Shown: positions 29,001-35,511 of the stretch, piece after piece
Position numbering within the stretch: the stretch's first letter is position 1
Layout of the letters: each line of letters starts with the position of its first letter
Origin: an uncultured Bacteroidales bacterium
Lineage (GTDB): Bacteria; Bacteroidota; Bacteroidia; Bacteroidales; Paludibacteraceae
Length of the DNA stretch: 64,000 nt
Assembly: GCA_900317745.1 (NCBI GenBank)
Contig: ONHW01000002.1
Span: 1 to 64,000, forward strand
Direction of reading: 5' to 3'
Translations under genes and position numbers: made by a program
The notes under the pieces: model-generated
Databases searched by the model: none
What the model saw: the letters and a program-made list of their open reading frames with translations, nothing else
Told to the model about the DNA's origin: nothing

Positions 29001-29727
29001 TGTTTACGATACGGAAGCCGAGCGCGACTATTCGCTCTACCCGCGGTTCAACAACGGCACTGAGGATGTCGAGGGTTTCTACTGGCTCAAGACCTTCTCT
29101 GAGGCGCTGCCGATCACCTCGTTTGAGTCGGCGTGGGAGCAACTGACGGTCAACACGGCTGAGTCTAATGCAGACGTGCTCACCACACTGGTTAAGCCTG
29201 CCAAGAACACACCGTATATCATAGCCTTCCCGGACGGTGACGGCTACTACACCACCAACTGGGTAGTCTTCCACGGTGCTGCAGGACAGACTATCGACTC
29301 CGAATTCACCGGGCGTTCCAGTATAGCGCTCACCGACGGCTACGACTTTAGTCAGGTGCAGCTGCAGGGCAACAATACAATGCACCAATCGTCCACACTC
29401 ACCAATATCTATACTATCGACGAGGGTGACGACTACTTCACCCGCAAGACCGTTGCCGTGCCCGCATTCGAGGCTTACCTGATCGGTACGGCACAGGTGC
29501 AGGCGAGCTATGCAGCTGTGCGCTACCGTGGCGGACAATCCGTGCCTACCGGCGTGGATAACCTGCCTTCCACAGGCGACATGCAGGGCAGTATATACAC
29601 CGCAACGGGAGTGCGAGTCGCTTCTTTCGACGGCAGAGATGCAATGGAACACTGTCTCAACCATCTTTCCACGGGCGTGTATGTTGTCTATACACAGAGC
29701 CAAGTTAACAAAATTGTAATACCTTAA
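23074..29727 (+). CDS. 2217-residue surface protein, InlB repeats and four F5/8C domains, T9SS tail
   Basis: A very large secreted protein. The start may be 23074 or ATG 23107 (MKNSLNT); the hydrophobic export segment is about residues 35-57. A beta-rich unknown region follows, then InlB B-type (Listeria-Bacteroides) repeats at about 332-595 (YTVTLNKNGG, YTFLGWYTAADGG, LYAHW). Four discoidin/F5-8 type C domains come next: about 597-757, 855-1010, 1111-1272 and 1373-1506 (NLALNKTA, WWGVDLG). A stretch near 1610-1710 recalls SusE/F-type domains. The end (about 2157-2217, STGVYVVYTQSQVNKIVIP) is a classical type A sorting domain. F5/8C domains bind glycans, so an adhesin or glycan scaffold is likely. 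No catalytic domain is seen. Base composition changes sharply near 24.5 and 28.8 kb. Confidence 0.78.
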   Translation: MKYIVRLTDQTMKNSLNTEAFAPLSRNLTSLGTRLLLSFSLILTMLFTFGVGEMWAEAFWPYAGFYEVYMTYSYSGNNTNYSFYSSDNNSSQSFDLGTLTADFKVNDLYFKCYKNTNDWGKYGNICGGLMIYNTGSGDTEYQPTWSGWDDDKGWDDGFQAHKRELYKTGCNKVIASYNSGPSGSYTAQLCFKMWGSDDNGSDCGDIWWISNNSYNYKFTYNIAPPAVSGFTITPSGEGYVSGTGTESDPYIMRHDAGNLVLTMSGSKARTDANSSAKYYNGSSWSATATKTIYYANGSTTKQSITLKMKYNNSDASLDGAVSEKTVYYQRETAYTVSKAATTGGSFTVASSVGAKSGGAVTATPSTGYNFSAWSITSGSGTWAQSTSTASNTFYPTSNSTIKATFTAKNYTVTLNKNGGVADGTVQTTYNANTTAGFTAVTRTGYTCDGYYTLADGGNKVVNADGTLVDGSVSTWLSSGYWIKDAATITLYAHWTPNTYTITLDPNGGTGSTASVEIDYGQTPPNTDDVGNHYFSITNPTKPGYTFLGWYTAADGGSEVIDENGAFLAPVADYTSNSAGNIWIRPDNATLYAHWEQTNLALNKTAYAGWSRTVTEKNDGEVPSKAVDGDLSSQHIQWDINDNFATKGWWGVDLGDNYVLSDLYIYWQAGEDGRAPRYYEIQATVDAPTDFSNDHVMDDGIHWHTIKTISGVAQNLGSTPNIISFTSGEHVTARYVRIVNKDASRKPMAIAEFQAYAYDVESCSAAANTPTASFAGIVGGRVKLNLAATDANSEALTNFAVLYDGIYYDVTASAGVGYVTLPSHRDITVRVYAYNTCMQRSSGYVEVEIGDYVNPQENLAELKTTWVSYTNNNNDEKQANLNDGVLDTKGWIPYQNTGKNAWMVVDLGDTYQISTIQTFFATDRRSTNYKIYGRQNDPSTDDVRGDNTKWVELASKSSSINAGATESDVNESAVSFTGAVRYVRFESFAEEWDDVANGFKLLEFRVFGSAFKSADVTGPVISTCEIDASAENVTSTVLHLVATDAVDGEVFNYEISTDGGSNWTKYSTDPVTRLVTITDLTSGSYTFTVRAYDIVGNYSANSTVSVDIWNPAANLALNKTSWAGHETGGAGEAKDKANDGSLTTFWTSWDGANPGDDWWCVDLGNYYQLSEIDVFWHQMDGSINLHSEKYTIRARQNLSGTASEMEAIMRDSTLWYTIVRQSTTPNVGNTESNKNAYYPLNTPARYLLLKSTQRNALNQQIRLSEFRAYGSGFAAADTHVPVISSATASYNDDGKAYLTLTATDTEDGTVRLFRIYNPYTETYSLQQTNGSNQIVIDGLPTCTDYTFRIQAMDKAAQLSEVTNLVVNVPLISTTNLAPLATITSGTNSGAGLRNLVNGNTADTWEVADGTIAGDNEWVTFQWEPPYKISTVKVYWETHAGGGSRPKDYEWQVSNDGTHFVPVLHYTTKPDAEETYTINTTAQYIRLFVNKHDQYKGMCLREVEMRGDCAEDSDLPIMLFAEVKLEDIFRTNAKVHVGAIHKTIPSNELLYHVIVNNGAPITITAGQVVDNYITISGLTKETAYNVKIYAAKISDTEENRSANYKEVNFTTQGDYSDYYLANSINGWLAVNGGEWTDAMNAWRFRTTDVDGIYNLTHAVSVTENWTYLIYNRATGTRTPGDRTASVVAGRNFKAVMHDLDHYVTNYSNLYIAGTAVGTAENTRSEQNRLTWIDATRAVWEGRVTNGGTFRIISYDNVLQTDFITPTAQTYNEGYSHARLTFTFDDEADFTWTWKELPSEQFCSRSGGAGSGAVLDGSAFGVGESYSVYAYMSAGGKWIVEATCSGIEAANAYLQPFTSLAGDGRQEFAMAKIDNYFRVEIDPASITYKLNNLARYVVKFAVPAGIRYTDVHYYDFTGSGECAPDFFDIYHHDDVAAAPEGAQTSFVGGVIMQPIRYFRHYDNSDWTTVCVPFDVSKVTVYDTEAERDYSLYPRFNNGTEDVEGFYWLKTFSEALPITSFESAWEQLTVNTAESNADVLTTLVKPAKNTPYIIAFPDGDGYYTTNWVVFHGAAGQTIDSEFTGRSSIALTDGYDFSQVQLQGNNTMHQSSTLTNIYTIDEGDDYFTRKTVAVPAFEAYLIGTAQVQASYAAVRYRGGQSVPTGVDNLPSTGDMQGSIYTATGVRVASFDGRDAMEHCLNHLSTGVYVVYTQSQVNKIVIP

Positions 29728-29744
29728 TTATACCCTGCGAGACA

Positions 29745-30197
29745 ATGAAAACATTACGATATATAGCTCTGATCGTTCTATCCGGCTGCGCTTTCTGCGC
29801 TGCCGAGGCACAACTGCAATCCGCCTTCGGCAGCAAAGCACAATTGCCGGCTGCTTTTGGCAGTATGAGTACCGTTACTTGCGCTATGCAATCCACTTCT
29901 TCATATAGTGCAGCTGCCTACCGCGGGCAGACTGTTTCTCCCTATGCCGAAGCTCCGGCTTATGTTCCTTCCGCCGCAGGCGACCTTGATCCGTTTGGTG
30001 CCAGCAGCGCTGCTCCTGCCATCCGCAAGACTCCTCCGGGTACCGGTGGCGACAAAGATAACCCGAGTATGGAAGGCGATCTTGCCGACGGCACTTGGTT
30101 CCTGCTCATGCTTGCTGCATTGTCTGCTGCTGTAGTCTCCCTCCGCCGCCAACGCGCATTGTCCGTGCAACTGACTCAATCGTCTCTGCCGGATTAG
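29745..30197 (+). CDS. Small exported protein with C-terminal membrane anchor
   Basis: A 150-residue protein, 17 bp after the giant gene and surely in its transcript. Signal peptide at 1-21 (LSGCAFCAAEA); LSGC could also be a lipobox. The middle is Ala/Ser/Pro-rich with a short repeat (QSAFGSKAQL, PAAFGSMS). The end has three parts: a Gly/Asp-rich stretch (PPGTGGDKDNP), a hydrophobic helix and then RRQRA. This layout resembles C-terminal sorting signals of the CTERM kind, but no described class is matched with confidence. Function unknown; a membrane-held partner of the giant protein is plausible. Confidence 0.55.
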   Translation: MKTLRYIALIVLSGCAFCAAEAQLQSAFGSKAQLPAAFGSMSTVTCAMQSTSSYSAAAYRGQTVSPYAEAPAYVPSAAGDLDPFGASSAAPAIRKTPPGTGGDKDNPSMEGDLADGTWFLLMLAALSAAVVSLRRQRALSVQLTQSSLPD

Positions 30198-30229
30198 TAT
30201 CTCCGAGCCGCAAACAATGCATACAAAAC

Positions 30230-30260
30230 AAAAAGGATGGCCATTCTGACCATCCTTTTT
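30230..30260. terminator. Bidirectional terminator
   Basis: AAAAAGGATGG (30230-30240) pairs with CCATCCTTTTT (30250-30260). A-runs and T-runs on both sides allow it to end both the 150-residue gene (plus) and the tRNA (minus). Confidence 0.85.
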
Positions 30261-30262
30261 CG

Positions 30263-30335
30263 TCGAGAAGAGGCGACTCGAACGCCCGACCCCCACGTCC
30301 CGAACGTGGTGCGCTACCAACTGCGCTACTTCTCG
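30263..30335 (-). tRNA. tRNA-Pro (CGG anticodon)
   Basis: The minus strand folds as a complete cloverleaf. Acceptor CGAGAAG/CTTCTCG has 7 bp, discriminator A; the D-arm is GCGCAGTTGGTAGCGC. Anticodon stem CCACG/CGTGG holds loop TTCGGGA, so anticodon CGG reads proline codon CCG. The T-arm is GGGCG-TTCGAGT-CGCCT. The 3' CCA is not encoded and must be added by the CCA enzyme. Length 73 nt. Confidence 0.95.
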
Positions 30336-30345
30336 AAAGCGGCTG

Positions 30346-30377
30346 CAAAGATACTACTTTTTTCGCATTTATGCAAA
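30346..30377 (-). promoter_or_regulatory. Promoter of tRNA-Pro
   Basis: Minus strand TTTG (30374-30377) and TATCTTTG (30346-30353), 20-nt spacing, about 10 nt before the mature 5' end. Confidence 0.75.
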
Positions 30378-30566
30378 TTATTCCGACAAAAAATATCGAA
30401 AATCCTGCAAATTATGCGTATTTGTGCATTGTTGGTTGCATTTCTTCCCTTTGTAGGTTGCATGTACTACCCGTTATTGGTCGCATTTTTCCCCTGTTTC
30501 TCCTCTCTTCTCTCGTATCCTGCCCGTATCCTGCCCTCCATCGCTTCGTAATTATTTTTAGATAAT

Positions 30567-30609
30567 CTTTAGTTCTTCTTTAGTTCTTCTTTAGTTCATC
30601 TTTGGTTCA
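30567..30609. repeat. 11-bp tandem repeat
   Basis: CTTTAGTTCTT about three to four times, the last unit altered (CTTTGGTTC). Intergenic, between the tRNA promoter and the terminator of the small lipoprotein gene. Confidence 0.75.
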
Positions 30610-30639
30610 TATGCCTCTTTTTGCCTAATGTTCACCAAC

Positions 30640-30670
30640 AAAAAAACAGGCGTGGATTTTTCCACGCCTG
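30640..30670 (-). terminator. Terminator of the small lipoprotein gene
   Basis: CAGGCGTGG/CCACGCCTG stem (30647-30655 and 30662-30670) with a seven-T run on the minus strand, downstream of the gene ending at 30704. Confidence 0.85.
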
Positions 30671-30703
30671 CGTGCTTTGAAACGAATGTTTCACTGCAGT
30701 AGA

Positions 30704-31090
30704 TTAGTCTTTGTCGTTGTTCTCAAGACACGACTCTGAATCGAAGTAGGGTGCATTGATGTAGGTGTACGAAGCCTTAGCGTTGACAACCACGTTAGTC
30801 TGAGCGAAGGCATACATTGCTGTCTCGCAAGCAGCAACCAGATCGAACTCGGTACCCCAGAGATACTCTTCGGTAGAACTGGTTACACCAACAACGGTAG
30901 CTTTCATAGTCCAGCACCAGCATTTCTCTTTCTGGTTGTCGTACTTCTTACCGTTTACGGTTGCTTTGTCGGCATCAATCTGGGGCTCCTTGCCGTCCTT
31001 GTAGTACTCACTACCATTGCCACCTGCTGAGCAGCTTGCAAAGAAACCTACTGTCAGGGCCATAATGGCCAAATAAAGGAATTTCTTCAT
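30704..31090 (-). CDS. Small putative lipoprotein, unknown function
   Basis: 128 residues with a lipoprotein signal (MKKFLYLAIMALTVGFFASC, Cys20). The mature part is acidic and lysine-rich, with CWCWTMKATVVGV in the middle, a conserved-looking aromatic and cysteine patch. No family is recognised. It has its own promoter (31127-31157) and terminator, so it is a single-gene unit. Predicted location is the inner or outer membrane, facing the periplasm or surface. Confidence 0.65.
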   Translation of the reverse strand: MKKFLYLAIMALTVGFFASCSAGGNGSEYYKDGKEPQIDADKATVNGKKYDNQKEKCWCWTMKATVVGVTSSTEEYLWGTEFDLVAACETAMYAFAQTNVVVNAKASYTYINAPYFDSESCLENNDKD

Positions 31091-31126
31091 AATTATGAAT
31101 AATAATAAATTAATTAATTAACATGC

Positions 31127-31157
31127 AAAGGTACAACATTATTTTGAATTTTGCAAA
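31127..31157 (-). promoter_or_regulatory. Promoter of the small lipoprotein gene
   Basis: Minus strand TTTG (31154-31157) and TACCTTTG (31127-31134), 19-nt spacing. Confidence 0.65.
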
Positions 31158-31232
31158 TATTGTTGCCTTTTTTTGACTCTTTGTGCCTTATTTTGCTATT
31201 TTTATATCAATTATACATAGCAAAATCCGCCC

Positions 31233-32138
31233 TTATTGGTCAATATACACCTCCAGAGCTCGCAAATTGCCGTTGATTTCTACTTCACCGTTATCTTCTG
31301 CCGGCAGCAGAATCAGCATCCCCGGAGTGAGTGCGGCTGTCTGCCCGTGTCCGGTTATTGTTCCTTCGCCGTTCAGGCATATCAAGCATACAAAACTGTC
31401 CAGCCGGCTATAGTCGCGCGCGACAGGCTGATTGATCTGCAGCACGTTGGTCGTGAAGTACGGGCAACTAACCAGCTTTACTGGTTCGTTAGGCTTGCGC
31501 TCATAGTGCACACGATAATCGTCCTGTACCGTATAATCAATACTCTCTGCGGCACGCTCGGTGTGCAGTTCGCGCGGGTGACCGTCCTTGTCCACGCGGT
31601 CATAATCATAGATGCGGTACGTGGTGTCGGATGTCTGCTGTATCTCGCATAGCCGGCAACCCGAGCCTATGGCGTGGATGCGTCCGGCTGGTATGAAGAA
31701 GCTGTCGCCGTCCTTCACCGGATATTCGGCAAGGGCGTTCAGGATCGTTTTGTCGGCTACCATCTGTTTGTAACTCTCAGGTGTCAGCTGCTGCTTTAGT
31801 CCGCAGTAGAGACGCGCCTGCGGTTCGGACTCTGTGGCGTACCACATCTCCGTCTTGCCGAACGGCTCCCCGTACTTCTGCGCCAACGCATCCGACGGAT
31901 GAACCTGCACACTCAAATCGTCGTGCGCATCGATGAACTTGATCAGCAGCGGAAACGTATCGCCGTAGCGCTCCCAGATATGTTTGCCTACCAGACGCTC
32001 TTTCTGCTCACAAAGCATCTTCCAGATGTTCTGACCTGTTTCTACGCAGATACTGTCGCGTCCCGGATAGGCTGACAGTATCCACTGTTCTGCGCCCCAG
32101 ATCATTGGCCTGTCGATTGGATGAAAGTGATATATCAT
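31233..32138 (-). CDS. manA: Mannose-6-phosphate isomerase, class I
   Basis: A 301-residue cytosolic zinc enzyme that interconverts mannose-6-phosphate and fructose-6-phosphate, feeding GDP-mannose or glycolysis. Family signatures in order: IWGAEQW, LLIKFIDAHDDLSVQVHPSD, GKTEMWY and GRIHAIGSGCRLCEIQQTSD, which supply the His/Glu metal ligands. Length matches the short form common in Bacteroidota and Firmicutes. It is 51 bp downstream of the rhomboid gene on the same strand and may share its transcript. Confidence 0.92.
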   Translation of the reverse strand: MIYHFHPIDRPMIWGAEQWILSAYPGRDSICVETGQNIWKMLCEQKERLVGKHIWERYGDTFPLLIKFIDAHDDLSVQVHPSDALAQKYGEPFGKTEMWYATESEPQARLYCGLKQQLTPESYKQMVADKTILNALAEYPVKDGDSFFIPAGRIHAIGSGCRLCEIQQTSDTTYRIYDYDRVDKDGHPRELHTERAAESIDYTVQDDYRVHYERKPNEPVKLVSCPYFTTNVLQINQPVARDYSRLDSFVCLICLNGEGTITGHGQTAALTPGMLILLPAEDNGEVEINGNLRALEVYIDQ

Positions 32139-32189
32139 GTCTTGTGGTCGCTGCGCGACGTTGTGCTGTTAAATTGTTTAAGTGCTATG

Positions 32190-32915
32190 TTACTTGTCCT
32201 CATCAATGGAGGAGTGGTAGTGGTAGCCCGAGAAGTCGCGCTCACCTTTCTCGCGCTCGTCGGACGCAATGTGTATACGGCTCTTGCGGCTGCCGTCGAA
32301 CAGACCTTTCTGCCAAGCTAATATAAGCAGCCAGCCGAACAACATTCCTCCCAGATGGGCGAAGTGCGCCACATTGTCACCGGTGAAGTTTGCCAGACCG
32401 GCAAACAACTCGATTACTGCATATCCGATCACAAACACGCGCGCACGTATGGGCACGGGTATAAATAATAGGAATAACGGCGTGTCGGGAAACAACCAGC
32501 CGAACGCAAACAATATGCCGAACACGGCACCGCTGGCACCAATCGTTACGCCCGGCATGCCGGGCATAAACGCCATCCATACAAGTTCCTGAATCAGGGC
32601 TGCACCTATTCCGCACACCAGATAGTAGAGCAGGAACTTGCGCTCGCCCCATTCGCGCTCCAATAGCGGACCGAACATCAGCACGGCGAACATGTTACAG
32701 AACAGGTGACTGAAGTTGGCGTGCATGAACATATACGTGAACGGTTGCCACAGGTGAAACGAGCCGGTGGGTGAACCAAATGCCGAAAACGACCAACTCA
32801 CCAGCCCGAACCACTCAACCAGATGCACTCCGTACCGCTTTAGCAGCGTATCCAGCAGCCAAACAATCACGTTGGCAAGCAGGATATTCTTCGTTACATT
32901 GGGTAAATTTCTCAT
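32190..32915 (-). CDS. Rhomboid-family intramembrane serine protease
   Basis: A 241-residue membrane protein with about six hydrophobic helices. The rhomboid hallmarks are present: HANFSHLFCNM in the second helix, the nucleophile in GASGAVFG and the catalytic histidine in AHFAHLGGMLFGW. Such proteases cut single-pass membrane proteins; the substrate is unknown. A charged cytoplasmic tail of about 35 residues ends the protein. It lies upstream of manA. No strong promoter was found in the AT-rich 32916-33010. Confidence 0.9.
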   Translation of the reverse strand: MRNLPNVTKNILLANVIVWLLDTLLKRYGVHLVEWFGLVSWSFSAFGSPTGSFHLWQPFTYMFMHANFSHLFCNMFAVLMFGPLLEREWGERKFLLYYLVCGIGAALIQELVWMAFMPGMPGVTIGASGAVFGILFAFGWLFPDTPLFLLFIPVPIRARVFVIGYAVIELFAGLANFTGDNVAHFAHLGGMLFGWLLILAWQKGLFDGSRKSRIHIASDEREKGERDFSGYHYHSSIDEDK

Positions 32916-33014
32916 AAATACGTACTAAAATACGCTAAAAATACTACAATTATCGTGCTAAAACGCAAAAAAATGCAAAAATATGCTGTTTTAGTGCATT
33001 TTTTCTCGAAAATA

Positions 33015-33046
33015 CTTGCATTATTCATTTTTTTTTTATAACTTTG
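33015..33046 (+). promoter_or_regulatory. Promoter of the HU gene
   Basis: CTTG 33015-33018 and TAACTTTG 33039-33046, 20-nt spacing; the transcript would have a leader of about 60 nt. Confidence 0.65.
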
Positions 33047-33112
33047 CATTGTGAATTCGGGGTGTGAGGCACTCCGTGAGGAATTAAACGTTTAATTAAT
33101 CTAACTACAATT

Positions 33113-33376
33113 ATGAACAAAGGTGAACTCGTTGCTGCCATCGCAGCAAAGGCTGAAATCTCGAAGGCAGCTGCTGCCAAAGGTTTGGACGCTGCTATTG
33201 ACGCAATCGCTGAGGCTCTGAAGAAGGGTGAGGCTGTACAACTCGTTGGTTTTGCAACTCTGAAGGTAGCTGAGAAGGCTGCTCGCCAGGGTATCAACCC
33301 CGCTACAAAGCAGGCTATCACTATTCCTGCTAAGAAGGTGGTTAAGTTCAAAGCTGGCGCTAAACTTGCGTTCTAA
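33113..33376 (+). CDS. HU-family DNA-binding protein
   Basis: An 87-residue nucleoid protein that binds and bends DNA as a dimer. It starts MNKGELVAAIAAKAEISKAA and has the helix pair of HU, then beta arms (VGFATLKVAEKAARQGINPA) and the C-terminal KVVKFKAGAKL. The arm is slightly shorter than E. coli HU but typical for Bacteroidota. It is a single-gene unit with its own promoter and terminator. Confidence 0.95.
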   Translation: MNKGELVAAIAAKAEISKAAAAKGLDAAIDAIAEALKKGEAVQLVGFATLKVAEKAARQGINPATKQAITIPAKKVVKFKAGAKLAF

Positions 33377-33399
33377 TCTTGATGGTTCAAGGAAAATGG

Positions 33400-33426
33400 G
33401 TTATCCGAAAGGATAACTCGTTTTTT
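33400..33426 (+). terminator. Terminator of the HU gene
   Basis: GTTATCC/GGATAAC stem with GAAA tetraloop, then TCG and six T residues. Confidence 0.88.
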
Positions 33427-33439
33427 GTGCATAAATAAA

Positions 33440-33501
33440 GACTTTCGACTTTCGACTTTCGACTATCGACTTTTGACTATCGACTATCTACTTTCGACTA
33501 T
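33440..33501 (+). repeat. TTTCGAC heptamer array before adk
   Basis: About eight diverged copies of GACTTTC/GACTATC, ending two bases before the adk ATG. It fills nearly all the space between the HU terminator and adk and is the complement of the words inserted in the CPBP gene. Confidence 0.88.
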
Positions 33502-33502
33502 T

Positions 33503-34078
33503 ATGAAGAATATCATCTTATGCGGCGCGCCCGGTTGCGGCAAGGGCACACAAGCGGAGTTTATTGTTGCTCACTACGGCTTGGTGCACCTCAGCACAGG
33601 ACAAATGATGCGCCGTGAGGCTGCCTCGGGCAGCGAACTCGGCAAACTTATTGAGTCTTACACAGCGCAGGGACACCTCGTTCCCGACGATATAACCATT
33701 CGCATGCTCGAGGAGTATATTAGTACGCTGCCTGCAGACACCAAAGGGTTGATCTTTGACGGTTTTCCCCGCACACTCAACCAGGCTGTGCAGCTCGAGC
33801 GACTCATGAAGAAACGCGGTGACGAAACGGCTATCCTCATTGACATCAACGTGCCAGAGGACGAACTTATTCGCCGTCTCATTGAGCGTGGCAAGATCAG
33901 CGGTCGTGCCGACGACAATCTGGAAACAATCAAAGAGCGCCTCGTGGTCTATCACGAGCAGACGCGTCCCGTGGACGACTATTACGAGCTCCACGACAAG
34001 TACGCACGTATCCAGGGACTCGGTACGATCAGCGAGATCTTCGGACGTATCAGCCGTATTCTGAACAAGATATATTGA
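33503..34078 (+). CDS. adk: Adenylate kinase
   Basis: A 191-residue cytosolic enzyme converting ATP plus AMP into two ADP. P-loop GAPGCGKGT is residues 8-16; HLSTGQMMRR, GFPRTLNQA and GKISGRADDN follow. The LID is the short form without zinc ligands. An open frame extends upstream to 33425, but those 26 residues only translate the heptamer array, and relatives start at MKNIILCG, so ATG 33503 is chosen. No promoter of its own was recognised. Confidence 0.95.
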   Translation: MKNIILCGAPGCGKGTQAEFIVAHYGLVHLSTGQMMRREAASGSELGKLIESYTAQGHLVPDDITIRMLEEYISTLPADTKGLIFDGFPRTLNQAVQLERLMKKRGDETAILIDINVPEDELIRRLIERGKISGRADDNLETIKERLVVYHEQTRPVDDYYELHDKYARIQGLGTISEIFGRISRILNKIY

Positions 34079-34094
34079 TTCTTGCTCAACGCTG

Positions 34095-34130
34095 ACAAGA
34101 AGGCGCATCCCTGTGGTGCGCTTTTCTTGT
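34095..34130 (+). terminator. Terminator of adk
   Basis: ACAAGAA plus GCGCA pair with TGCGC and TTCTTGT across a short loop; the 3' arm ends in a T-rich run, 17 nt after the stop. Confidence 0.75.
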
Positions 34131-34232
34131 ATCTCTTATGCCGTGCATCATGTTTTTGTGGCGGATTTGTAAGAATGATTGTATATTGATTACTTAATTG
34201 TAGGTATCAAATACATAAAAATAGAACAAATA

Positions 34233-34264
34233 TTTGCAAATGTAATTTTTTTTTCGTAATTTTG
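34233..34264 (+). promoter_or_regulatory. Promoter of obgE
   Basis: TTTG 34233-34236 and TAATTTTG 34257-34264, 20-nt spacing, 37 nt before the ATG. Confidence 0.7.
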
Positions 34265-34301
34265 CCGCACATTTTAGTTACTGATTACTGAATTCTGAAT
34301 C

Positions 34302-35480
34302 ATGGCAACAAACTTTATAGATTACGTTAAGATTTACTGCCGCTCGGGCAAAGGTGGTGCAGGCAGTCTGCATTTCCACCGCGCGAAGTACGTCCCCAAG
34401 GGCGGACCTGATGGCGGAGACGGCGGTCGCGGCGGACATATCATACTGCGCGGCAACCGTAACCTCTGGACTTTGCTTCACCTTAAGTACCAGAAGCACA
34501 TACAGGCGACCGACGGAGGCAAAGGCGGTGAGAGCCGTTCGTTTGGCAAGGACGGTGAAGACCGTATAATCGAAGTACCCTGCGGAACTGTCGTCTATGA
34601 CGGCGATACGGGCGAGTGGCTCACCGAAATCAAGGAGCACGGCGAGCAGGTTATTCTGCTCAAGGGCGGTCGCGGAGGATTGGGTAACTGGCATTTCCGT
34701 ACAGCTACCAACCAGGCTCCGCGTTACGCGCAGCCCGGCGAACCCGCGCAGGAACGTACAATAATCATGCAGATCAAGGTCCTGGCGGATGTAGGTCTTG
34801 TAGGTTTCCCCAATGCCGGTAAATCAACCCTGCTCAGTGTCGTTTCTGCCGCCAAGCCGGAGATAGCGGATTATCCGTTTACTACCCTCACACCGCAGTT
34901 GGGCATTGTATCCTACCGCGACGACCGGTCGTTCTGCATGGCGGATATACCCGGAATCATCGAAGGCGCTGCCGAGGGCAAAGGTCTTGGTCTGCGCTTC
35001 TTGCGCCATATTGAACGCAACGCTGTGCTCCTGTTCCTCGTTCCCGCATGCAGCGAGGATCCGAAACATGAGTACGAAGTGCTCCTGTCGGAGTTGGAGA
35101 AATATAATCCCCAACTGCTCTCGAAAGCACGAATACTCGCTGTTAGCAAGTCCGACACTATGCCCGAAGAAGATGTTCGTAAGATAGTCGCCAACCTTAG
35201 CGACGCCTATGATATACCTGTTGTAGCCTTCTCTTCGGTGAGCGGACAGGGCGTGAGCGAACTGAAAGATATACTCTGGGACGAACTGAGTAAGGAGCAG
35301 AATCAGGTAATCGAAATATCGCACTCGCCGCTGGATATTGAGCGCGTTGAGCGTGAGGAACCCGAAGCTGCAAACGACCAGGAAGAAGGAGAACACACCA
35401 TCTACCTGAACGAAGTGGAGGAAGATTGGGATCTGAGCAAGTACGAAGGCATAGGCTGGGATACGCAATCTGAAAACTGA
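34302..35480 (+). CDS. obgE: Obg-family GTPase
   Basis: A 392-residue ribosome-associated GTPase involved in 50S maturation and stress control. The glycine-rich Obg fold fills 1-160 (GGPDGGDGGRGGHIIL). The G domain has G1 GFPNAGKS (168-175), the switch region DYPFTTLTPQ, G3 DIPG and SKSD as G4. An acidic C-terminal tail (EEGEHTIYLNEVEEDW) is usual for Bacteroidota. The promoter is 37 nt upstream. The stop lies within an ACTGATA/ACTGAATA repeat leading to the ClC gene. Confidence 0.95.
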   Translation: MATNFIDYVKIYCRSGKGGAGSLHFHRAKYVPKGGPDGGDGGRGGHIILRGNRNLWTLLHLKYQKHIQATDGGKGGESRSFGKDGEDRIIEVPCGTVVYDGDTGEWLTEIKEHGEQVILLKGGRGGLGNWHFRTATNQAPRYAQPGEPAQERTIIMQIKVLADVGLVGFPNAGKSTLLSVVSAAKPEIADYPFTTLTPQLGIVSYRDDRSFCMADIPGIIEGAAEGKGLGLRFLRHIERNAVLLFLVPACSEDPKHEYEVLLSELEKYNPQLLSKARILAVSKSDTMPEEDVRKIVANLSDAYDIPVVAFSSVSGQGVSELKDILWDELSKEQNQVIEISHSPLDIERVEREEPEAANDQEEGEHTIYLNEVEEDWDLSKYEGIGWDTQSEN

Positions 35481-35510
35481 ATACTGATAACTGAACACTG
35501 AATACTGAAG
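35469..35510 (+). repeat. ACTGAATACTGATAACTGA-type array between obgE and ClC
   Basis: Tandem 7-8-mer words (ACTGAATA, ACTGATA, ACTGAACA) span the obgE stop codon and end just before the ClC start. A similar word, ACTGATTACTGAATT, lies just before the obgE start (34279-34300). Confidence 0.75.
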
Positions 35511-35511
35511 G

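Noticed and set aside
29901-30348. Overlapping minus-strand frames over the tRNA and the small exported protein gene
   Set aside because: They cross a tRNA gene and a bidirectional terminator and cannot be real coding regions.
33425-33502. 26-residue extension of adenylate kinase
   Set aside because: Encoded by the heptamer array; all adenylate kinases of this type start right before the P-loop.
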